49,844 nt of DNA from Oscillospiraceae bacterium (GCA_015063445.1 SVUD01000012.1:1-49844), one strand, 5' to 3'. Positions 30,670 through 43,500 are shown, counted from the stretch's first letter. Made by a program: numbers and translations. The notes: generated by a model not told the origin, from the letters alone.

Positions 30670-30845
30670 ATTAAAATGCATTATAATCGCTAACTATGGG
30701 TGAATTATGCCTTTTTTCAGAAAATGCATCTGATTTTTTTCGGCAAAATACACAAAAAGTCTCGATTTTTTGTTCCTTAATTTATTATAGCAAAAAATTA
30801 CGGCGATGGAATTTGTAAATTTTCAAGAATGGAGTGATTCTTTTT

Positions 30846-33800
30846 ATGATGCTTAAACCCAGGAAGCTTGGCACAAATGTCAGACATAGCTTTTCCAAGA
30901 TTGAAGCAGCAACGGAAATGCCCAACCTCATCGAAGTTCAGAAGGATTCTTATAAATGGTTCCTTGAAGAGGGCTTCGCGGAGGTTCTTAAGGACGTATC
31001 TCCCGTTGTGGATTACACCGGCAACCTCTCAATTGAATTTACCGACTTTACGATTGACCCCAATCCCAGATACTCGGTAGAGGAATGTAAGGACAGAGCC
31101 GTTACTTACGACACACATATCAAGGTGGGCGTAAGACTTGTTAACAAGGCCACCGGAGAGCTGAAGACCGCTCAGATTTATATGGGCGATTTCCCGCTTA
31201 TGACGGATAACGGAACCTTCGTTATAAACGGCGCGGAGCGAGTTATAATTTCTCAGCTCGTTCGTTCTCCCGGTATATGCTATAAGGATGACGTTGATAA
31301 GCAGGGTAAGCATAATTATACCGCAACCGTAATTCCTTACAGAGGCGCTTGGCTTGAATACGAAACCGATCTTGCGGGTATCTTCTACGTTAAGATAGAT
31401 AAGACCCGTAAGCTTCCCATAACCACTCTTATCCGCGCGCTTTCGGCTCCCGGTCAGGACGATGACAAGTCGATTCTCGATATGTTTGGAGAGGAAGAGG
31501 GCCTTGTCGCGACTCTTTCTAAGGACGAGTGCGGAAAGCTTGCCGAGGAAAATAATTCCTCTTACAGAGATGAGGCTCTTAAGGAAATCTTTAAGAAGCT
31601 CCGTCCCGGTGAGCCTCCCGTTGTAGAGAGCGCCGAGAACCTTCTTAACGGAATTCTCTTCGATCCCAAGAGATACGACCTTGCTCCCGTTGGAAGATAT
31701 AAATATAACAAAAAGCTTTCTCTCGCTTCGAGAATAGTAGGCTTCGAGCTTGCCCGTCCCGTAGTAAACCAGCTTACAGGTGAGATAGTTGCGGAGCCCG
31801 AGGAGGGCGTTATTATCACACGTGAGGTTGCCGACGCTATTGAGGACAGCCTTACCAACGAGGTTTATCTTAAGACCGAGCTTGGAAGAGAGGTTAAGGT
31901 ATTCTCGAATAATACCGTTCGTCCCGAGCTTGTTCTCGGATACGATCTCTCGGACGCAGGCGTTAAGTCGGGCGAGAAGGTAAGATATTCCGTTCTTAAC
32001 GAGATAATCGCTATGGCGGATAACGACGGTCTTGTCGGCGACGCGCGCGCCGATTTTATCAAGCGTGAGGTTCGCGAGAGAATTACCGAGCTTGCTCCCA
32101 AGCACATAACAAAGGAAGATATATTCGCGTCTATCAACTATCTGTTCTGCCTTTGCCACGGCATCGGTACGACTGATGATATCGACCATCTCGGAAACAG
32201 ACGTCTTCGCTGCGTAGGCGAGCTTCTTCAGAACCAGATGAGAATCGGTATGTCGAAGATGCACAAGAATATTACGGAGAGAATGTCGGTTAACGATACC
32301 GAGGATCTCCGTCCCGAAACACTTATAAATACACGTCCCGTAGCTACCGCTATCAGAGAGTTCTTCGGTTCATCACCTCTTTCGCAGTTCATGGATCAGA
32401 ACAACCCCTTAGCAGAGCTTACTCACAAGCGCCGCCTTTCCGCGCTCGGTCCCGGTGGTCTTTCGCGTGACAGAGCCTCCTTCGAGGTCCGTGACGTACA
32501 CTATACGCACTACGGAAGAATCTGTCCTGTAGAAACGCCCGAAGGTCCTAACATCGGTCTTATATCCTACCTTGCGTCTTACGCGAGAATCAGCGATTAC
32601 GGATTCCTTAAGGCTCCCTTCCGTATTGTAGATAAGGAGACGGGAAGAGTTACCGATAAGGTAGTTTACCTTACCGCTGACGAGGAAGACGGAAACATAG
32701 TTGCTCAGGCAAACGAGGCTCTCGACGAGAACGGCTACTTCGTAAACAAGAGAGTTATTTCAAGATATAAAACGGAATTCATTGAGGTTTCTCCCACGGA
32801 GGTTGACCTTATGGACGCTTGTCCTCAGATGGCAGTGTCCGTTGCCGCAGGCTGCATACCCTTCCTTGAGAACGACGACAACACCCGTGCGCTCATGGGA
32901 TCAAACATGCAGAAGCAGGCAGTTCCGCTTATGATGACAGACTCGCCCATCGTCGCAACCGGTATGGAATACAAGGCTGCTGTCGATTCGGGTACGGTCG
33001 TAGTATGTAAGGAGGGCGGTACGGTTGAGCGCGCCGCAGGCTCCGAGATAGTTATCTATACCGATTCGGGTAAGAAGGATACCTATCATCTTATTAAGTT
33101 CAAGAGATCTAACCAGGGAACGTGCGTAAACCAGCGTCCTATCGTAAACGAGGGCGACCGTGTTGAAGCAGGACAGGTTATCGCAGACGGTCCCGCAACC
33201 TCGAACGGAGAGATTTCGCTTGGTAAGAACGCTCTTATCGGATTTATGACCTGGGAGGGTTATAACTACGAGGACGCGGTTCTTCTTAATGAAAACCTCG
33301 TTCGTAACGACGTTTATACGTCTATCCATATTGAAGAGTTCCAGATCGAAGCAAGAGATACCAAGCTCGGTACTCAGGAGATCACAAGAGAGATTCCCAA
33401 CGTCGGTGACGACGCGCTTAAGGATCTGGATGCGGACGGTATCGTAAGAATCGGTACTGAGGTTCGCGCTAACGATATCCTCGTAGGTAAGGTTACTCCT
33501 AAGGGAGAGACCGAGCTTACTCCCGAGGAAAGACTTCTTCGCGCTATCTTTGGTGAGAAGGCAAGAGAGGTTAAGGATTCCTCGCTCAGAATGCCTCACG
33601 GTATGTCGGGTATCGTAGTTGACGTAAAGATATACGACCGTACAAACTCGGACGACCTCGCTCCCGGCGTTAACAAGGTCGTAAGAGTATACGTAGCTCA
33701 AAAGAGAAAGATCTCCGTAGGAGATAAAATGGCAGGCCGTCACGGTAACAAGGGTGTCGTTTCGAGAATTCTTCCTCCCGAGGATATGCCCTTCCTTGCA

Positions 33801-34787
33801 GACGGTACGCCTCTCGATATCGTGCTTAACCCCCTCGGCGTTCCTTCCCGTATGAACATCGGACAGGTTCTTGAGGTGCATCTCGGTATCGCTTGCCGTA
33901 AGCTCGGCATAAAGATAATGACTCCCGTATTTGACGGCGCTAAGGAGACCGATATACTCGAGCTTCTTCGCCAGGCTAAGTACACAAGAGATATAAGACC
34001 CGGTGAAAGCGTTCGCGGTAAGGCCGTATTTATGGAGGTTATCCGCGAGGACGGTAAGCCCGATCTTCAGAGAGTTGATCAGGAGATCGTTGATGACGAT
34101 GAGAAGCTTCATAATCTTATGAACAGCGAAACTCTTAAGGTTATCGACGGTAAGGTAACGCTTTACGACGGACGTACGGGTGACCCCTTCGACAACCCCG
34201 TAACCGTAGGTATAATGTACTACCTCAAGCTTCACCACCTTGTTGACGATAAGATCCACGCTCGTTCGATAGGACCTTACTCTCTCGTAACTCAGCAGCC
34301 TCTCGGAGGAAAAGCGCAGTTCGGAGGACAGCGTTTCGGAGAAATGGAGGTTTGGGCTCTCGAGGCATACGGAGCAGCTTACACTCTTCAGGAAATCCTT
34401 ACCGTTAAATCCGACGATATTACGGGTAGAACTAAGACCTACGAGGCTATTGTTAAGGGTCAGAATATTCCTACGCCCGGTATTCCCGAGTCCTTTAAGG
34501 TTCTTGTTAAGGAGCTTCAGTCGCTTTGCCTTGATATTCACGTTCTTGATGAATCGGGCGAGGAGATAGAGCTTTCCGAGGTTTACGGAGAGGACGCTCC
34601 CGCATACGCGACCATAGAAGAGGTTAACCGCGCGGCAGATCTTGAAAAGGAAAATGCCGAAGAAGAGGCTCAGGACGACGAAGAATTTGAGGACGATGAT
34701 ATGCTCGAAGACGTTCTTGGCGAATTTGCCGACGAAGAGTATGAGTTCGAAGAGGATTCGTTTGACGACATAGCTGACGAAGAATAA
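30846..34787 (+). CDS. rpoB: DNA-directed RNA polymerase subunit beta
   Basis: 1,313 residues from ATG 30846 (GGAG 11 bases upstream; an in-frame GTG at 30834 overlaps the ribosome site). The protein is full length. The rifampicin region reads [18 protein letters not shown] and RLSALGPGG, the wild-type sensitive sequence. [17 protein letters not shown] and [20 protein letters not shown] are intact. The C-terminus carries an acidic tail of about 60 residues (runs of D and E after [13 protein letters not shown]), longer than in many clostridia. rpoB has its own promoter and follows radC, not rplJ-rplL, so the usual L10-L12-beta linkage is broken here. Confidence 0.98.
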   Translation: MMLKPRKLGTNVRHSFSKIEAATEMPNLIEVQKDSYKWFLEEGFAEVLKDVSPVVDYTGNLSIEFTDFTIDPNPRYSVEECKDRAVTYDTHIKVGVRLVNKATGELKTAQIYMGDFPLMTDNGTFVINGAERVIISQLVRSPGICYKDDVDKQGKHNYTATVIPYRGAWLEYETDLAGIFYVKIDKTRKLPITTLIRALSAPGQDDDKSILDMFGEEEGLVATLSKDECGKLAEENNSSYRDEALKEIFKKLRPGEPPVVESAENLLNGILFDPKRYDLAPVGRYKYNKKLSLASRIVGFELARPVVNQLTGEIVAEPEEGVIITREVADAIEDSLTNEVYLKTELGREVKVFSNNTVRPELVLGYDLSDAGVKSGEKVRYSVLNEIIAMADNDGLVGDARADFIKREVRERITELAPKHITKEDIFASINYLFCLCHGIGTTDDIDHLGNRRLRCVGELLQNQMRIGMSKMHKNITERMSVNDTEDLRPETLINTRPVATAIREFFGSSPLSQFMDQNNPLAELTHKRRLSALGPGGLSRDRASFEVRDVHYTHYGRICPVETPEGPNIGLISYLASYARISDYGFLKAPFRIVDKETGRVTDKVVYLTADEEDGNIVAQANEALDENGYFVNKRVISRYKTEFIEVSPTEVDLMDACPQMAVSVAAGCIPFLENDDNTRALMGSNMQKQAVPLMMTDSPIVATGMEYKAAVDSGTVVVCKEGGTVERAAGSEIVIYTDSGKKDTYHLIKFKRSNQGTCVNQRPIVNEGDRVEAGQVIADGPATSNGEISLGKNALIGFMTWEGYNYEDAVLLNENLVRNDVYTSIHIEEFQIEARDTKLGTQEITREIPNVGDDALKDLDADGIVRIGTEVRANDILVGKVTPKGETELTPEERLLRAIFGEKAREVKDSSLRMPHGMSGIVVDVKIYDRTNSDDLAPGVNKVVRVYVAQKRKISVGDKMAGRHGNKGVVSRILPPEDMPFLADGTPLDIVLNPLGVPSRMNIGQVLEVHLGIACRKLGIKIMTPVFDGAKETDILELLRQAKYTRDIRPGESVRGKAVFMEVIREDGKPDLQRVDQEIVDDDEKLHNLMNSETLKVIDGKVTLYDGRTGDPFDNPVTVGIMYYLKLHHLVDDKIHARSIGPYSLVTQQPLGGKAQFGGQRFGEMEVWALEAYGAAYTLQEILTVKSDDITGRTKTYEAIVKGQNIPTPGIPESFKVLVKELQSLCLDIHVLDESGEEIELSEVYGEDAPAYATIEEVNRAADLEKENAEEEAQDDEEFEDDDMLEDVLGEFADEEYEFEEDSFDDIADEE

Positions 34788-34803
34788 TTTTTAGAAGGGA
34801 TAA

Positions 34804-34823
34804 GGCATCCCGCGCGGGATGCC
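34804..34823 (+). promoter_or_regulatory. Perfect 20-bp palindrome at the rpoB-rpoC junction
   Basis: GGCATCCCGCGCGGGATGCC is fully self-complementary and has no T run after it, so it is not a terminator. It lies between the AGAAGGGAT ribosome-like site and the rpoC coding start and buries the ATG at 34819. Confidence 0.7.
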
Positions 34824-34839
34824 TGAATATAGAAAAATA

Positions 34840-37800
34840 ATGGAAAGAAATGCGTTTGATTCGATCAAAATAGGTCTTGCGTCTCCCGAAACCATTCGTT
34901 CGTGGTCATTTGGAGAGGTAACTAAGGCGGAAACGATCAATTACCGTACGCTTAAAGCGGAAAGAGACGGCTTGTTCTGCGAAAAGATCTTTGGTCCGAC
35001 TAAGGACTGGGAATGCCTTTGCGGAAAGTACAAGAGAGTTCGCTTTAAGGGCAAGGTTTGCGAGAAGTGCGGCGTTGAGGTAACCACCAAAAAGGTAAGA
35101 CGTGAGCGTATGGGCTCTATTGAGCTTGCGGCTCCTGTGTCGCATATCTGGTATTTCAAGGCTGTTCCTTCGAGAATGGGTCTTGTTCTCGATATGTCGC
35201 CAAGACTTCTTGAAAGAGTAATCTATTTTTCAAGATATATAGTTATTGATCCCGGCAATACCCCTCTTGAAAAGAAGCAGCTTCTCACCGATGACGAGTA
35301 CAGAAACGCTCGTGAAAGATATGAGGACGACTTCAGAGCAGGTATGGGCGCTGAGGCGGTTCGTGAGCTTCTTGCCGAGATAGATCTTGAGCAGCTTGCG
35401 GGTGAGCTTAAGGCTCAGCTTGCGGAGAGCTCGGGACAGAAAAAGGTTAAAATAATCAAAAGACTCGAGGTTATCGAGGCGTTCAGAAAGTCGGGCAACC
35501 GTCCCGAGTGGATGATACTCGAAACCCTCCCCGTTCTTCCCCCCGATATCCGTCCTATGACTCAGCTTGACGGAGGAAGATTTGCGACCTCGGATATCAA
35601 CGAGCTTTACCGCCGTGTTATCAACAGAAACAACCGTCTTAAGCACTTCATTGAAATGAAGGCTCCCGATATCATCGTTCGTAACGAGAAGAGAATGCTT
35701 CAGGAATTCGTTGACGCTCTTATCGATAACGGCAGACGCGGAAAGGCTGTAACAGGCGCATCCAACCGTCCTCTTAAGTCTCTTTCCGAGGCTCTTCGCG
35801 GTAAGCAGGGACGCTTCCGTCAGAACCTTCTCGGTAAGCGTGTTGACTACTCGGGACGTTCGGTTATCGTTGTAGGTCCTACTCTTAAGATATATCAGTG
35901 CGGACTTCCTAAGGAAATGGCTCTCGAGCTCTTCCGTCCCTTCGTTATGAAGAGACTTATAGAGACTCAGAAGGCTAACTCCATCAAGGACGCTAAGAAG
36001 AAGGTAGACAGAGTTGCTCCCGAGGTTTGGGACGCGCTCGAATACGTAATCAAGGAGCACCCCGTGCTTCTTAACAGAGCTCCTACGCTTCACCGTCTTT
36101 CTATTCAGGCGTTTGAGCCCGTGCTTGTAGAAGGTAGAGCTATTAAGCTTCACCCCCTCGTATGTCCCGCGTTCAACGCAGACTTCGACGGTGACCAGAT
36201 GCCCGTTCACGTTCCGCTTTCGAGCGAGGCTCAGGCAGAGGCAAGATTCCTTATGCTTTCCGCAAACAACCTTTTGAAGCCTGTTTCCGGTAAGGCTGTA
36301 ACCGTTCCTTCTCAGGATATGGTCCTCGGTTCTTACTACCTCACCATCGATCATCCCGGTGAAATGGGTGAAGGAAAGGTATTCCGTAACTTTGACGAGG
36401 TTGAGATGGCTTATGAGAATAAGCTTCTCGGTATGCACGCGGCTATTAAGGTTCGTGTAACGAAGATGATAGACGGAGAAGAGAAGAGCGCTATTATAGA
36501 CGCTACCTACGGTAGACTTATCTTTAACTCCAAGATTCCTCAGGATCTCGGCTACGTTGACCGTTCAAAAGATCCCTTCTCTCTCGAGATCAATTTCCCG
36601 ACCACGAGTAAGAAGCTTAAGGAAATCGTTGACCTCACTATCAAGTATCACGGCTTTGCAAACGCTGCCGAGGTTCTTGATAACATTAAGGAAATGGGTT
36701 ACCGCTATTCCACAAGATCCTCTCTTTCCATCTCGGTTTACGATATGACCATTCCTCCTCAGAAGAAGCAGATTCTCGAGGATGCCGCAAAGCAGGTTGA
36801 AGAGATCACAGAGCTCTTCAATTGGGGTGAGCTTTCCGACGATGAAAGATATAAGCAGGTTATCGCGGTTTGGGAAAAGGCAACTAACGACGTTACCGAC
36901 GCTCTTACGGCAAACCTTGACAAATACAACTCGCTTAACATGATAGCTACCTCGGGAGCCCGTGGTTCGACAAAGCAGATGCGTCAGCTTGCGGGTATGC
37001 GTGGACTTATGTTCGCGACCAACGGTAAGACTATCGAAATTCCCATTAAATCAAACTTCCGTGAAGGTCTTACAATGCTCGAGTACTTTATGGGTGCTAA
37101 GGGTTCGCGTAAGTCACTTTCGGATACGGCTCTTCGTACCGCAGACTCGGGTTACCTTACCCGTCGTCTCGTTGACGTTTCTCAGGACGTTATTATTCGT
37201 GAAGAGGACTGCGGAGCAACGTCGGGTATCGTAGTTTCCGATATCAAGACAGGCGATAACGTAGTTGAAAAGCTCTTCGACCGTCTTGTTGGAAGATACA
37301 CCGTTAACGACGTCGTTAACGAGGAAACAGGTGAGCTTATAGTTACCGCCAACACTATGATTGACGAAACAATGGCTCAGCAGATCGTTGACGCAGGTAT
37401 CACCTCGGTTGAGGTAAGAACCATACTCAGATGTCTTGCAAAGCGCGGCGTATGCGTTCACTGCTACGGCGCAGACCTTGCTCACGGTACTCCCGTTGCT
37501 ATCGGTGAGTCCGTAGGCGTTATAGCCGCTCAGTCTATCGGTGAGCCCGGTACTCAGCTTACGATGAGAACCTTCCACACGGGTGGTGTCGCAGGTTCGG
37601 ATATTACTCAGGGTCTTCCCAGAGTTGAAGAGCTCTTCGAGGCGAGAAAGCCCAAGAAGCCCGCTATCGTTACCGCTTATTCGGGTATTGCCCGTATTCA
37701 GTCCGATAAGAAGCTTTCAAAGGTTATTATCCAGAATCCCGTTGAGCCCACGACCACAGACGTTATTTACGATATACCCTTCGGTATGCGTCTTTGCATA

Positions 37801-38451
37801 GAGGACGGTCAGGAGGTAAAGAGAGGTCAGCAGCTTACTGAAGGCTTCCTTAACCCCGCGGACGTTCTTCATATGTCCGGTATTGATGCGGTATATGATT
37901 ATATTATCCGTGAGGTACAGAAGGTGTACCGCGGAGAAGACGTTGAAATCAACGATAAGCATGTCGAGTGTATCACTCGTCAGATGACAAGAAAGGTTAA
38001 GGTAGAGGATCCCGGAGATACCGATCTTCTTTCCGGAACTACCGTTGACGTTCTTGAGCTTCGTGAGGAAAACGAAAAGATCGATGAGAGAATTGCCGCA
38101 GGCGAGCTTGGTCTTCGCCATGCCGAAACTGCTCCTATGCTTCTCGGTATTACCAAGGCTTCTCTTATGACAGAGTCCTTCCTTTCCGCTGCTTCCTTCC
38201 AGGAAACCACAAAGGTTCTTACAGAGGCGGCTATCAAGGGTAAGCAGGATAAGCTTCTCGGTCTTAAGGAAAACGTTATTATCGGTAAGCTCATTCCCGC
38301 AGGTACGGGTCTTTCCAAGTACCGCGCCGTTGAGATCAACGACACTGAAAAGCAGGATGACAACTTCGCGCCCGAGGTCGTGTCCTTTGCGCCTGAGGGA
38401 GCAAGCGTATCAATGTTTGAGAACGTTGAGAACCTTCCTTCCGCAGAATAA
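34840..38451 (+). CDS. rpoC: DNA-directed RNA polymerase subunit beta'
   Basis: 1,203 residues from ATG 34840; an in-frame ATG at 34819 would add MPEYRKI. I prefer 34840 because [17 protein letters not shown] aligns with the usual beta' N-terminus and 34819 is inside a perfect hairpin, but neither start has a well-spaced ribosome site. Zinc ribbon CLCGKYKR...CEKCG is present, as are the catalytic [12 protein letters not shown], the second zinc site (CGATSG ... CVHCYG) and the trigger-loop region [16 protein letters not shown]. No large insertion or C-terminal extension. Cotranscribed with rpoB (52-base gap) and closed by a strong terminator. Confidence 0.97.
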   Translation: MERNAFDSIKIGLASPETIRSWSFGEVTKAETINYRTLKAERDGLFCEKIFGPTKDWECLCGKYKRVRFKGKVCEKCGVEVTTKKVRRERMGSIELAAPVSHIWYFKAVPSRMGLVLDMSPRLLERVIYFSRYIVIDPGNTPLEKKQLLTDDEYRNARERYEDDFRAGMGAEAVRELLAEIDLEQLAGELKAQLAESSGQKKVKIIKRLEVIEAFRKSGNRPEWMILETLPVLPPDIRPMTQLDGGRFATSDINELYRRVINRNNRLKHFIEMKAPDIIVRNEKRMLQEFVDALIDNGRRGKAVTGASNRPLKSLSEALRGKQGRFRQNLLGKRVDYSGRSVIVVGPTLKIYQCGLPKEMALELFRPFVMKRLIETQKANSIKDAKKKVDRVAPEVWDALEYVIKEHPVLLNRAPTLHRLSIQAFEPVLVEGRAIKLHPLVCPAFNADFDGDQMPVHVPLSSEAQAEARFLMLSANNLLKPVSGKAVTVPSQDMVLGSYYLTIDHPGEMGEGKVFRNFDEVEMAYENKLLGMHAAIKVRVTKMIDGEEKSAIIDATYGRLIFNSKIPQDLGYVDRSKDPFSLEINFPTTSKKLKEIVDLTIKYHGFANAAEVLDNIKEMGYRYSTRSSLSISVYDMTIPPQKKQILEDAAKQVEEITELFNWGELSDDERYKQVIAVWEKATNDVTDALTANLDKYNSLNMIATSGARGSTKQMRQLAGMRGLMFATNGKTIEIPIKSNFREGLTMLEYFMGAKGSRKSLSDTALRTADSGYLTRRLVDVSQDVIIREEDCGATSGIVVSDIKTGDNVVEKLFDRLVGRYTVNDVVNEETGELIVTANTMIDETMAQQIVDAGITSVEVRTILRCLAKRGVCVHCYGADLAHGTPVAIGESVGVIAAQSIGEPGTQLTMRTFHTGGVAGSDITQGLPRVEELFEARKPKKPAIVTAYSGIARIQSDKKLSKVIIQNPVEPTTTDVIYDIPFGMRLCIEDGQEVKRGQQLTEGFLNPADVLHMSGIDAVYDYIIREVQKVYRGEDVEINDKHVECITRQMTRKVKVEDPGDTDLLSGTTVDVLELREENEKIDERIAAGELGLRHAETAPMLLGITKASLMTESFLSAASFQETTKVLTEAAIKGKQDKLLGLKENVIIGKLIPAGTGLSKYRAVEINDTEKQDDNFAPEVVSFAPEGASVSMFENVENLPSAE

Positions 38452-38484
38452 AATAAACTTACGCCTTTCGTAAGGCTTACAAAA

Positions 38485-38530
38485 AGAGCGAGGATATCAA
38501 GAAGCATCAAGATATCTTCGCTCTGTTTTT
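38485..38530 (+). terminator. Terminator of rpoBC
   Basis: AGAGCGAGGATATC ... GATATCTTCGCTCT, a 14-bp stem with one mismatched pair, then GTTTTTATG. A smaller GCCTT/AAGGC hairpin precedes it. Confidence 0.88.
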
Positions 38531-38626
38531 ATGCGTTCTAAAAAATGCGAAAGGTACTAAAATGAACAAAAATGCAAACAATTGGTTTCAAAACTCGGCT
38601 TTTGAAACTGATTTAAAGGTGATTTT

Positions 38627-39106
38627 ATGAAAATTATGTTCGTATGCCATGGAAATATATGCAGAAGTCCTATGGCGGAATTTATATTTAAAAAGATGGT
38701 TTGCGATAAGCGTCTTGAAGGAAAAATTGAAATATATTCTTCGGCGACAAGCTCCGAGGAAATCTTTTGCGGAGTAGGTAATCCCATATATCCGCCGGCG
38801 CAAAGAGAGCTTGAAAGACGGGGTATACCGTATGAGAGAAGAAGGGCGGTTCAGTTAAAATTTGCCGATTACGGAAAATATGATATGTTCGTCGGTATGG
38901 ATAGCATGAACGTGCGAAATATGCATAGAATATTCGGCTCTGATAAGGATAATAAAATTTTCAAGCTTATGGAATTCACCGCCTCGGGAGGCGACGTTGC
39001 TGATCCTTGGTATTCGGATAGATTTGACGTAGCCTTTGACGATATATACAGGGGCTGCGAGGCGCTTTTAAGCTTTATAGTGAATAATAAACTAATAGGA
39101 AATTAA
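38627..39106 (+). CDS. Low-molecular-weight protein-tyrosine-phosphatase-like protein
   Basis: 159 residues with ribosome site AAAGGTG. The phosphate loop VCHGNICRSP has the nucleophile Cys7, Arg13 and Ser14 of the CX5R(S) signature, and VADPWYS supplies the general acid Asp126. These are the hallmarks of LMW-PTP rather than arsenate reductase, which has extra Cys residues. In Firmicutes such enzymes dephosphorylate protein tyrosines or arginines; this one has no adjacent kinase. It is a single gene between the rpoBC terminator and hairpin element A. Confidence 0.9.
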   Translation: MKIMFVCHGNICRSPMAEFIFKKMVCDKRLEGKIEIYSSATSSEEIFCGVGNPIYPPAQRELERRGIPYERRRAVQLKFADYGKYDMFVGMDSMNVRNMHRIFGSDKDNKIFKLMEFTASGGDVADPWYSDRFDVAFDDIYRGCEALLSFIVNNKLIGN

Positions 39107-39160
39107 ACAAAAGACGAAAGAAACAATTCAATAAAGTACAAAAAAACGAGGCTATCGGGA

Positions 39161-39563
39161 TAGCGTGATACTCTTAACGGAGTATCACGCTAAACGATGT
39201 TTGCCCCCCAGGGCAAATGATGTTGCCTGTGGCAGTGATGTTCACTGCGTGAATGATGTTACGCCTGATGGCGCAGTGGGCAAATATCACATCTTTGCGA
39301 CCTTGGCGAGCAACATCATTATGAGCGAAGCGAATAACATCACTTTTGCGATAGCAAAAACATCACTAACAGAAAAGAGAGGACATTCGGCTATGAACCG
39401 CTTTGTTCTCTCTTTCTGCTTGTGTAGGGGTTCCCCGAAGCGAAATATGAGCTTTGGGGGTTCACGTATATGGGTTTGGGCTTAGCCCATTTGCGTTTGA
39501 CTAGTCAAATGCGATGCTTGCATTTTTATCAAAGCGAGAATTCTCCGCTAAGGACATCACCCC
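39161..39563. mobile_element. Hairpin-dense MITE-like element A
   Basis: About 403 bp without a gene. The outer end is a perfect hairpin (TAGCGTGATACTC, loop, GAGTATCACGCTA, 39161-39192). The inner end, read inward on the other strand, is GGGTGATGTCCTTAGCGGAG, which resembles the outer end (GTGAT...CTTA.CGGAG), so the element has imperfect terminal inverted repeats. Inside are at least seven mini-hairpins with GATG-type spacers on the left and AACATCA-type on the right, an AGAGAGG...CTCTCT stem and a conserved block with TTTGACTAGTCAAA. Element B at 44855-45194 is its inverted copy: the 32-base outer hairpin is identical and the inner ~100 bases nearly so. Confidence 0.65.
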
Positions 39564-39589
39564 ATAACTTCGTTTTTTGATAAAACAAT

Positions 39590-40432
39590 TTAATTATTCT
39601 TAACGTGAACGTCAAGCTGATTGAAGGGAATTTCAATTCCGTTTTCGTCAAATGCCTTTTTAACAGCCTCGAGAACGTCGAAATTAACAGTCCAATAGTC
39701 GCCGCTGTTAACCCATACGCGAGCTGTGATAGCAATCGCGCTGTCACCGTGCTCGCTCATTCTTACGAAGGGAGCGGGATCGTCAAGCGTAAGCTCGTGC
39801 GAGGTGATGATATCCCAGACAAGCTGCTTTGCCTTTGCGTAATCGCTGTCATAAGCGATAGAGAATTTGAAGTCAACTCTTCTCGTATCCTTTTCCGAGT
39901 AATTAATGATATTGTTGTTTGCGAGCGCGCCGTTAGGTATGTAGATGACCTTGTTATCGGGTGTGCGTATCTTGGTGCATATCATATGTATGTCCTCAAC
40001 CGTTCCCGATACGCCCTGAGCCTCAATGTAATCGTCAACCTTGAAGGGTCTTGTCACAAGAATTATAACTCCGCCCGCAAGGTTGGAAACCGCGCCGTTA
40101 ACAGCAAGACCTATACAAACACCAAGAGATGCGATAAGGGCGGTAATTCCGCTTGTATCTATTCCGAGGTATCCGATAAGGCAAACCAGAACGAGAGTTT
40201 TCGCGCCGATATTGAAAACGTACGCCAAGGTTTTCATTATCGTTTTATCGTGCTTTCCGTTTTCTCCTTTTTTCTCGATTTTTCTTGAGATCCTTTTGAT
40301 AATACGGAACGAAATCAGCATCAGTACAAGAGATATAACGATTTTAATTCCCGTGTTGAGAACCCAACCGCTGATAGCGCTTATAGCAGCGTCAAGCCAA
40401 TTGCTTCCGTCTGTTGAAAGTAATGCGTTCAT
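39590..40432 (-). CDS. mscS: Small-conductance mechanosensitive channel
   Basis: 280 residues, close to the Escherichia coli MscS length, with AAGGAGAA before the start. Three membrane helices (about 20-45, 70-92, 98-128) end in the pore-lining TM3 (GLAVNGAVSNLAGGVIILV), with the Gly/Ala packing expected of MscS. The beta domain follows (RPFKVDDYIEAQGVSGTVEDI, then IYIPNGALANNNIINYS) and an alpha/beta C-terminal cage. It protects against hypo-osmotic shock. Its promoter lies at 40479-40508. It sits inside the inverted element pair, though its codon use looks like that of the core genes. Confidence 0.93.
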   Translation of the reverse strand: MNALLSTDGSNWLDAAISAISGWVLNTGIKIVISLVLMLISFRIIKRISRKIEKKGENGKHDKTIMKTLAYVFNIGAKTLVLVCLIGYLGIDTSGITALIASLGVCIGLAVNGAVSNLAGGVIILVTRPFKVDDYIEAQGVSGTVEDIHMICTKIRTPDNKVIYIPNGALANNNIINYSEKDTRRVDFKFSIAYDSDYAKAKQLVWDIITSHELTLDDPAPFVRMSEHGDSAIAITARVWVNSGDYWTVNFDVLEAVKKAFDENGIEIPFNQLDVHVKNN

Positions 40433-40478
40433 TTTCTTCTCCTTTATTTTTTATTTAAGAGTTTTACTCTATGAGAAT

Positions 40479-40508
40479 ATTATAGCACTAAAAGAGCCCT
40501 TATGTCAA
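40479..40508 (-). promoter_or_regulatory. Promoter of mscS
   Basis: On the minus strand TTGACA (40508-40503), 18-base spacer, TATAAT (40484-40479). Confidence 0.8.
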
Positions 40509-40543
40509 TGATTTTATTTTGGAAAACTCGGGAGAAAGTCAAA

Positions 40544-40573
40544 ACACGGCTTTTGCTTTCGCATCGGCCGTGT
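40544..40573 (-). terminator. Terminator of the LRR lipoprotein gene
   Basis: ACACGGC and GCCGTGT pair around a 16-base loop, with TTT on the minus-strand exit and GTTTTT on the plus-strand exit, so it may be bidirectional. Confidence 0.65.
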
Positions 40574-40578
40574 CGTTT

Positions 40579-43500
40579 TTAAAAATATAAACTAAGTATA
40601 CTTGCAATGTACTGGGACATATAGGCACAGTTCTTTTTTTCTGAGAAAGGATAATCAGACCAGAAATTATACGCAACTAAATCATTTTCAGCCTTAACTG
40701 TGTTTAGATACAATAAAACAAGAACTTTTAATTTTTCGGTAGAAATCGTTTGTTTTCCCATCATAAACATATCCATGATGGGATCAAGTGTATCATAAAT
40801 AGCGGATGACATCATTGAAAGCGTATAAAGTTCTGATTTTTTTGCTGCGAATGTTGAATTCCCATAAGAATTAATCAAAAACATAACGATTTTGAATTCA
40901 GGGAATATCATATTTACTACAAAATGACCAATCCCCAATATAATTTCGGCTTCGAAGGTTCTTAACCAATTTTCAACAGCGATAGCCCATTTGTTAGAAT
41001 ACTCGTCTATGAGTTGATCAATTGCCAAAATGAAATCAGCATCTACATTTGTTATATTTTTAAATTCATTTTTTAAGAATCTGAGTATCTCAATATTTGC
41101 TGAATAATCATGCATAAGATATATAAACGCGTCAAAAGTAAAGCTTGATATATTAACAAACGTGTCGAATATTTTATCAAAAGATGACAATTCTAAGATG
41201 TTAGTAAAGGTGGTTTGCAGAGACAACGCCCTTTGTGCCATATCAATTGATTCCCACTTTAAAATCTTACTTATAATATTCAGTGTATCATCGTTTTTTG
41301 AGAACATTGAAAGCATTTTATTCAAGGATTGAAGAGTTTCTTTGTATTCTTCTGAAGTTTTAGCTTTGTTGTACAAAGATACAAGATTGTTTAGTTCGTT
41401 CTTTTGTTCTTGACTAAGAAGATTGTATTCATCTTGGCGTTCTTGAGTTGTTAGAGAAATCAAATCTTCTATCATTTGAATGGTTAATTGAGCATTGTTG
41501 TTTATATACTTTTGCAATTCTATTTCGTCCACGTATTTCTGTATAATCGTTGCTATGTTGCGCTTGATTTCCGTGGCATTTGGGTTGTATTCTCCGTCTT
41601 TTAATTTTTCCATAAGATTGCTGGCTGCTTTTCCAACGGTATTCCAAAAATGATCGGAAATTTTGAAATCTGATAGTGTTGGAGAGATGACTTTAGGCAG
41701 AGTGTATGTAAAATCAAGGCACATTTGAATGTATTCTTTGTCACTCTCGGAAAATTTAGCATAAGATTTGGAATTGTTAAAGCTACATTCTGCAATGAAA
41801 ATAAGCTGATCTTTTAAAGTGTAAATCCTTTCTTCATTGTATATGTAGTAAATGGATAATTGCGTCATTCCGCATTTTTTACCGACAAGAGTTCCATACT
41901 CATCAAGTGAGATTTCGCCAGCAGAGTTTGATATTTCGAAATGTATATTCGGACTATTTATAGTTACGACATCTTTTGTTTTGGAATCTATTACAGTGAA
42001 CTTTCCATACCCGTATAAAGGGACCAATAATACTTTTTTATTCGAGGCCGGAAGCATAAGTGTTTCGAAATCCATTTCTATAATATATTCTGAACAAACA
42101 AGTATTTGATTAGAAAAATCGTAGTCATTATAGATGACATCGGATGCTAACCAATATAAATCCTTGTCTATTGAATCCCAAGAAGTAAAATCGCCACCAT
42201 AAACAACTCGATCGGTTTTGCGAGAAACATATATGCTTTTGTCGCCGATGGCAATTACACTTGTTGGTATGAAAATGTATTCTAACGAAGAACATCCTAA
42301 GAATAATTTATTTTGAATCACTTTAAGGTTTTGAGGTAAAATGATTCTTTGCAAATCTGTACAATAGTAGAACGCTCCGATACCAATGCTTGTTACACTA
42401 TCAGAAATGCTGATGTTCTTTAGATTTTCACATTCGGCAAAAGCGTAGTTTCCAATAGATATTACGCTACTTGGAATGTTGATTTCGGTTATGTTAGTAC
42501 CGGCAAAAGCGTAGTTTCCAATAGATGATATTGTTTGTGGAAGTGTAACTGATAATAAGTTTTGACAATAAAAAGCATATTCAGGAATAGAGACAACATC
42601 GTCCGGTATAACGATACTTGAAAGTAGTTTGTTGCCAACATACAACCTGCCTTGATAACACAATGGGTTTGAATCTGTGCCGATAAAGTTAATCTGACAC
42701 CAGCTGCTTACATCACTGATGTATATACTGTTTAAGTTATCACAATTGCAGAAAGCATTTTTTTCGATTGTATTTAATCCTGATCCTAATTTTAGTATTT
42801 GTAAACTACCGCAGTCGCGAAATGCATCTTCTTCAATGATTGTTACTCTATCTCCAATGACAACGTTCTCAAGTTCCCAGCAGTTATTAAAGCTTTCGTA
42901 ACCAATTTTTGTTACACCATCCGGTATTATTATTTCAGTAATGGATCTACAATCGTCAAAAGCTCGATATCCCAGAAAATGCAAGTCATCGGGTAGTGTT
43001 ATATTTTCGAGCTTATAACAACCAATGAAAGCACCGTTACCAATTGATACCAGCGTGTTCGGTATGTCAATCGTTACCAATTGTTTGCAATTTTCAAACG
43101 CAGCGGTGGCGATGAATTTTGCGTTTTTATTAACATCGCAGGAAGAGATCGATCGATTTTTTGCATCAATTAATACCAAATAAGGATTATTGAGGCTACC
43201 TATGTAATATGCATTATCGTATTCGTTGTACTTGAGCGATTTACAATTATAGAATGCTGAATCGCCTATTGTTGATATAGTATCTGGCAGATAAATGTTT
43301 TCGATGTTTGAGCAACCGTAAAAAGCATCTTCCGCTATTATTGTGCCACCTAGTATAGTAACGGTTTTTAAATTTTCCGATATATTAGATCCAGTGGTTG
43401 CAAATATATAAGAAAAGTTGTTGAATTTTTCACCGTCCAACGTTCCGCCGACGAACGGAATTGTCAACGTTATTAAATTAGAACAACTGCGGAATGCGCC

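Noticed and set aside
31029..36438. Long minus-strand open frames opposite rpoB and rpoC (411, 546 and 402 codons)
   Set aside because: They are antisense shadows produced by the strong codon bias of rpoB and rpoC, with no ribosome sites, promoters or recognisable domains.
39165..39485. 106-codon open frame through element A
   Set aside because: It is built from the hairpin array and has no ribosome site; array units are palindromic and give open frames by chance.
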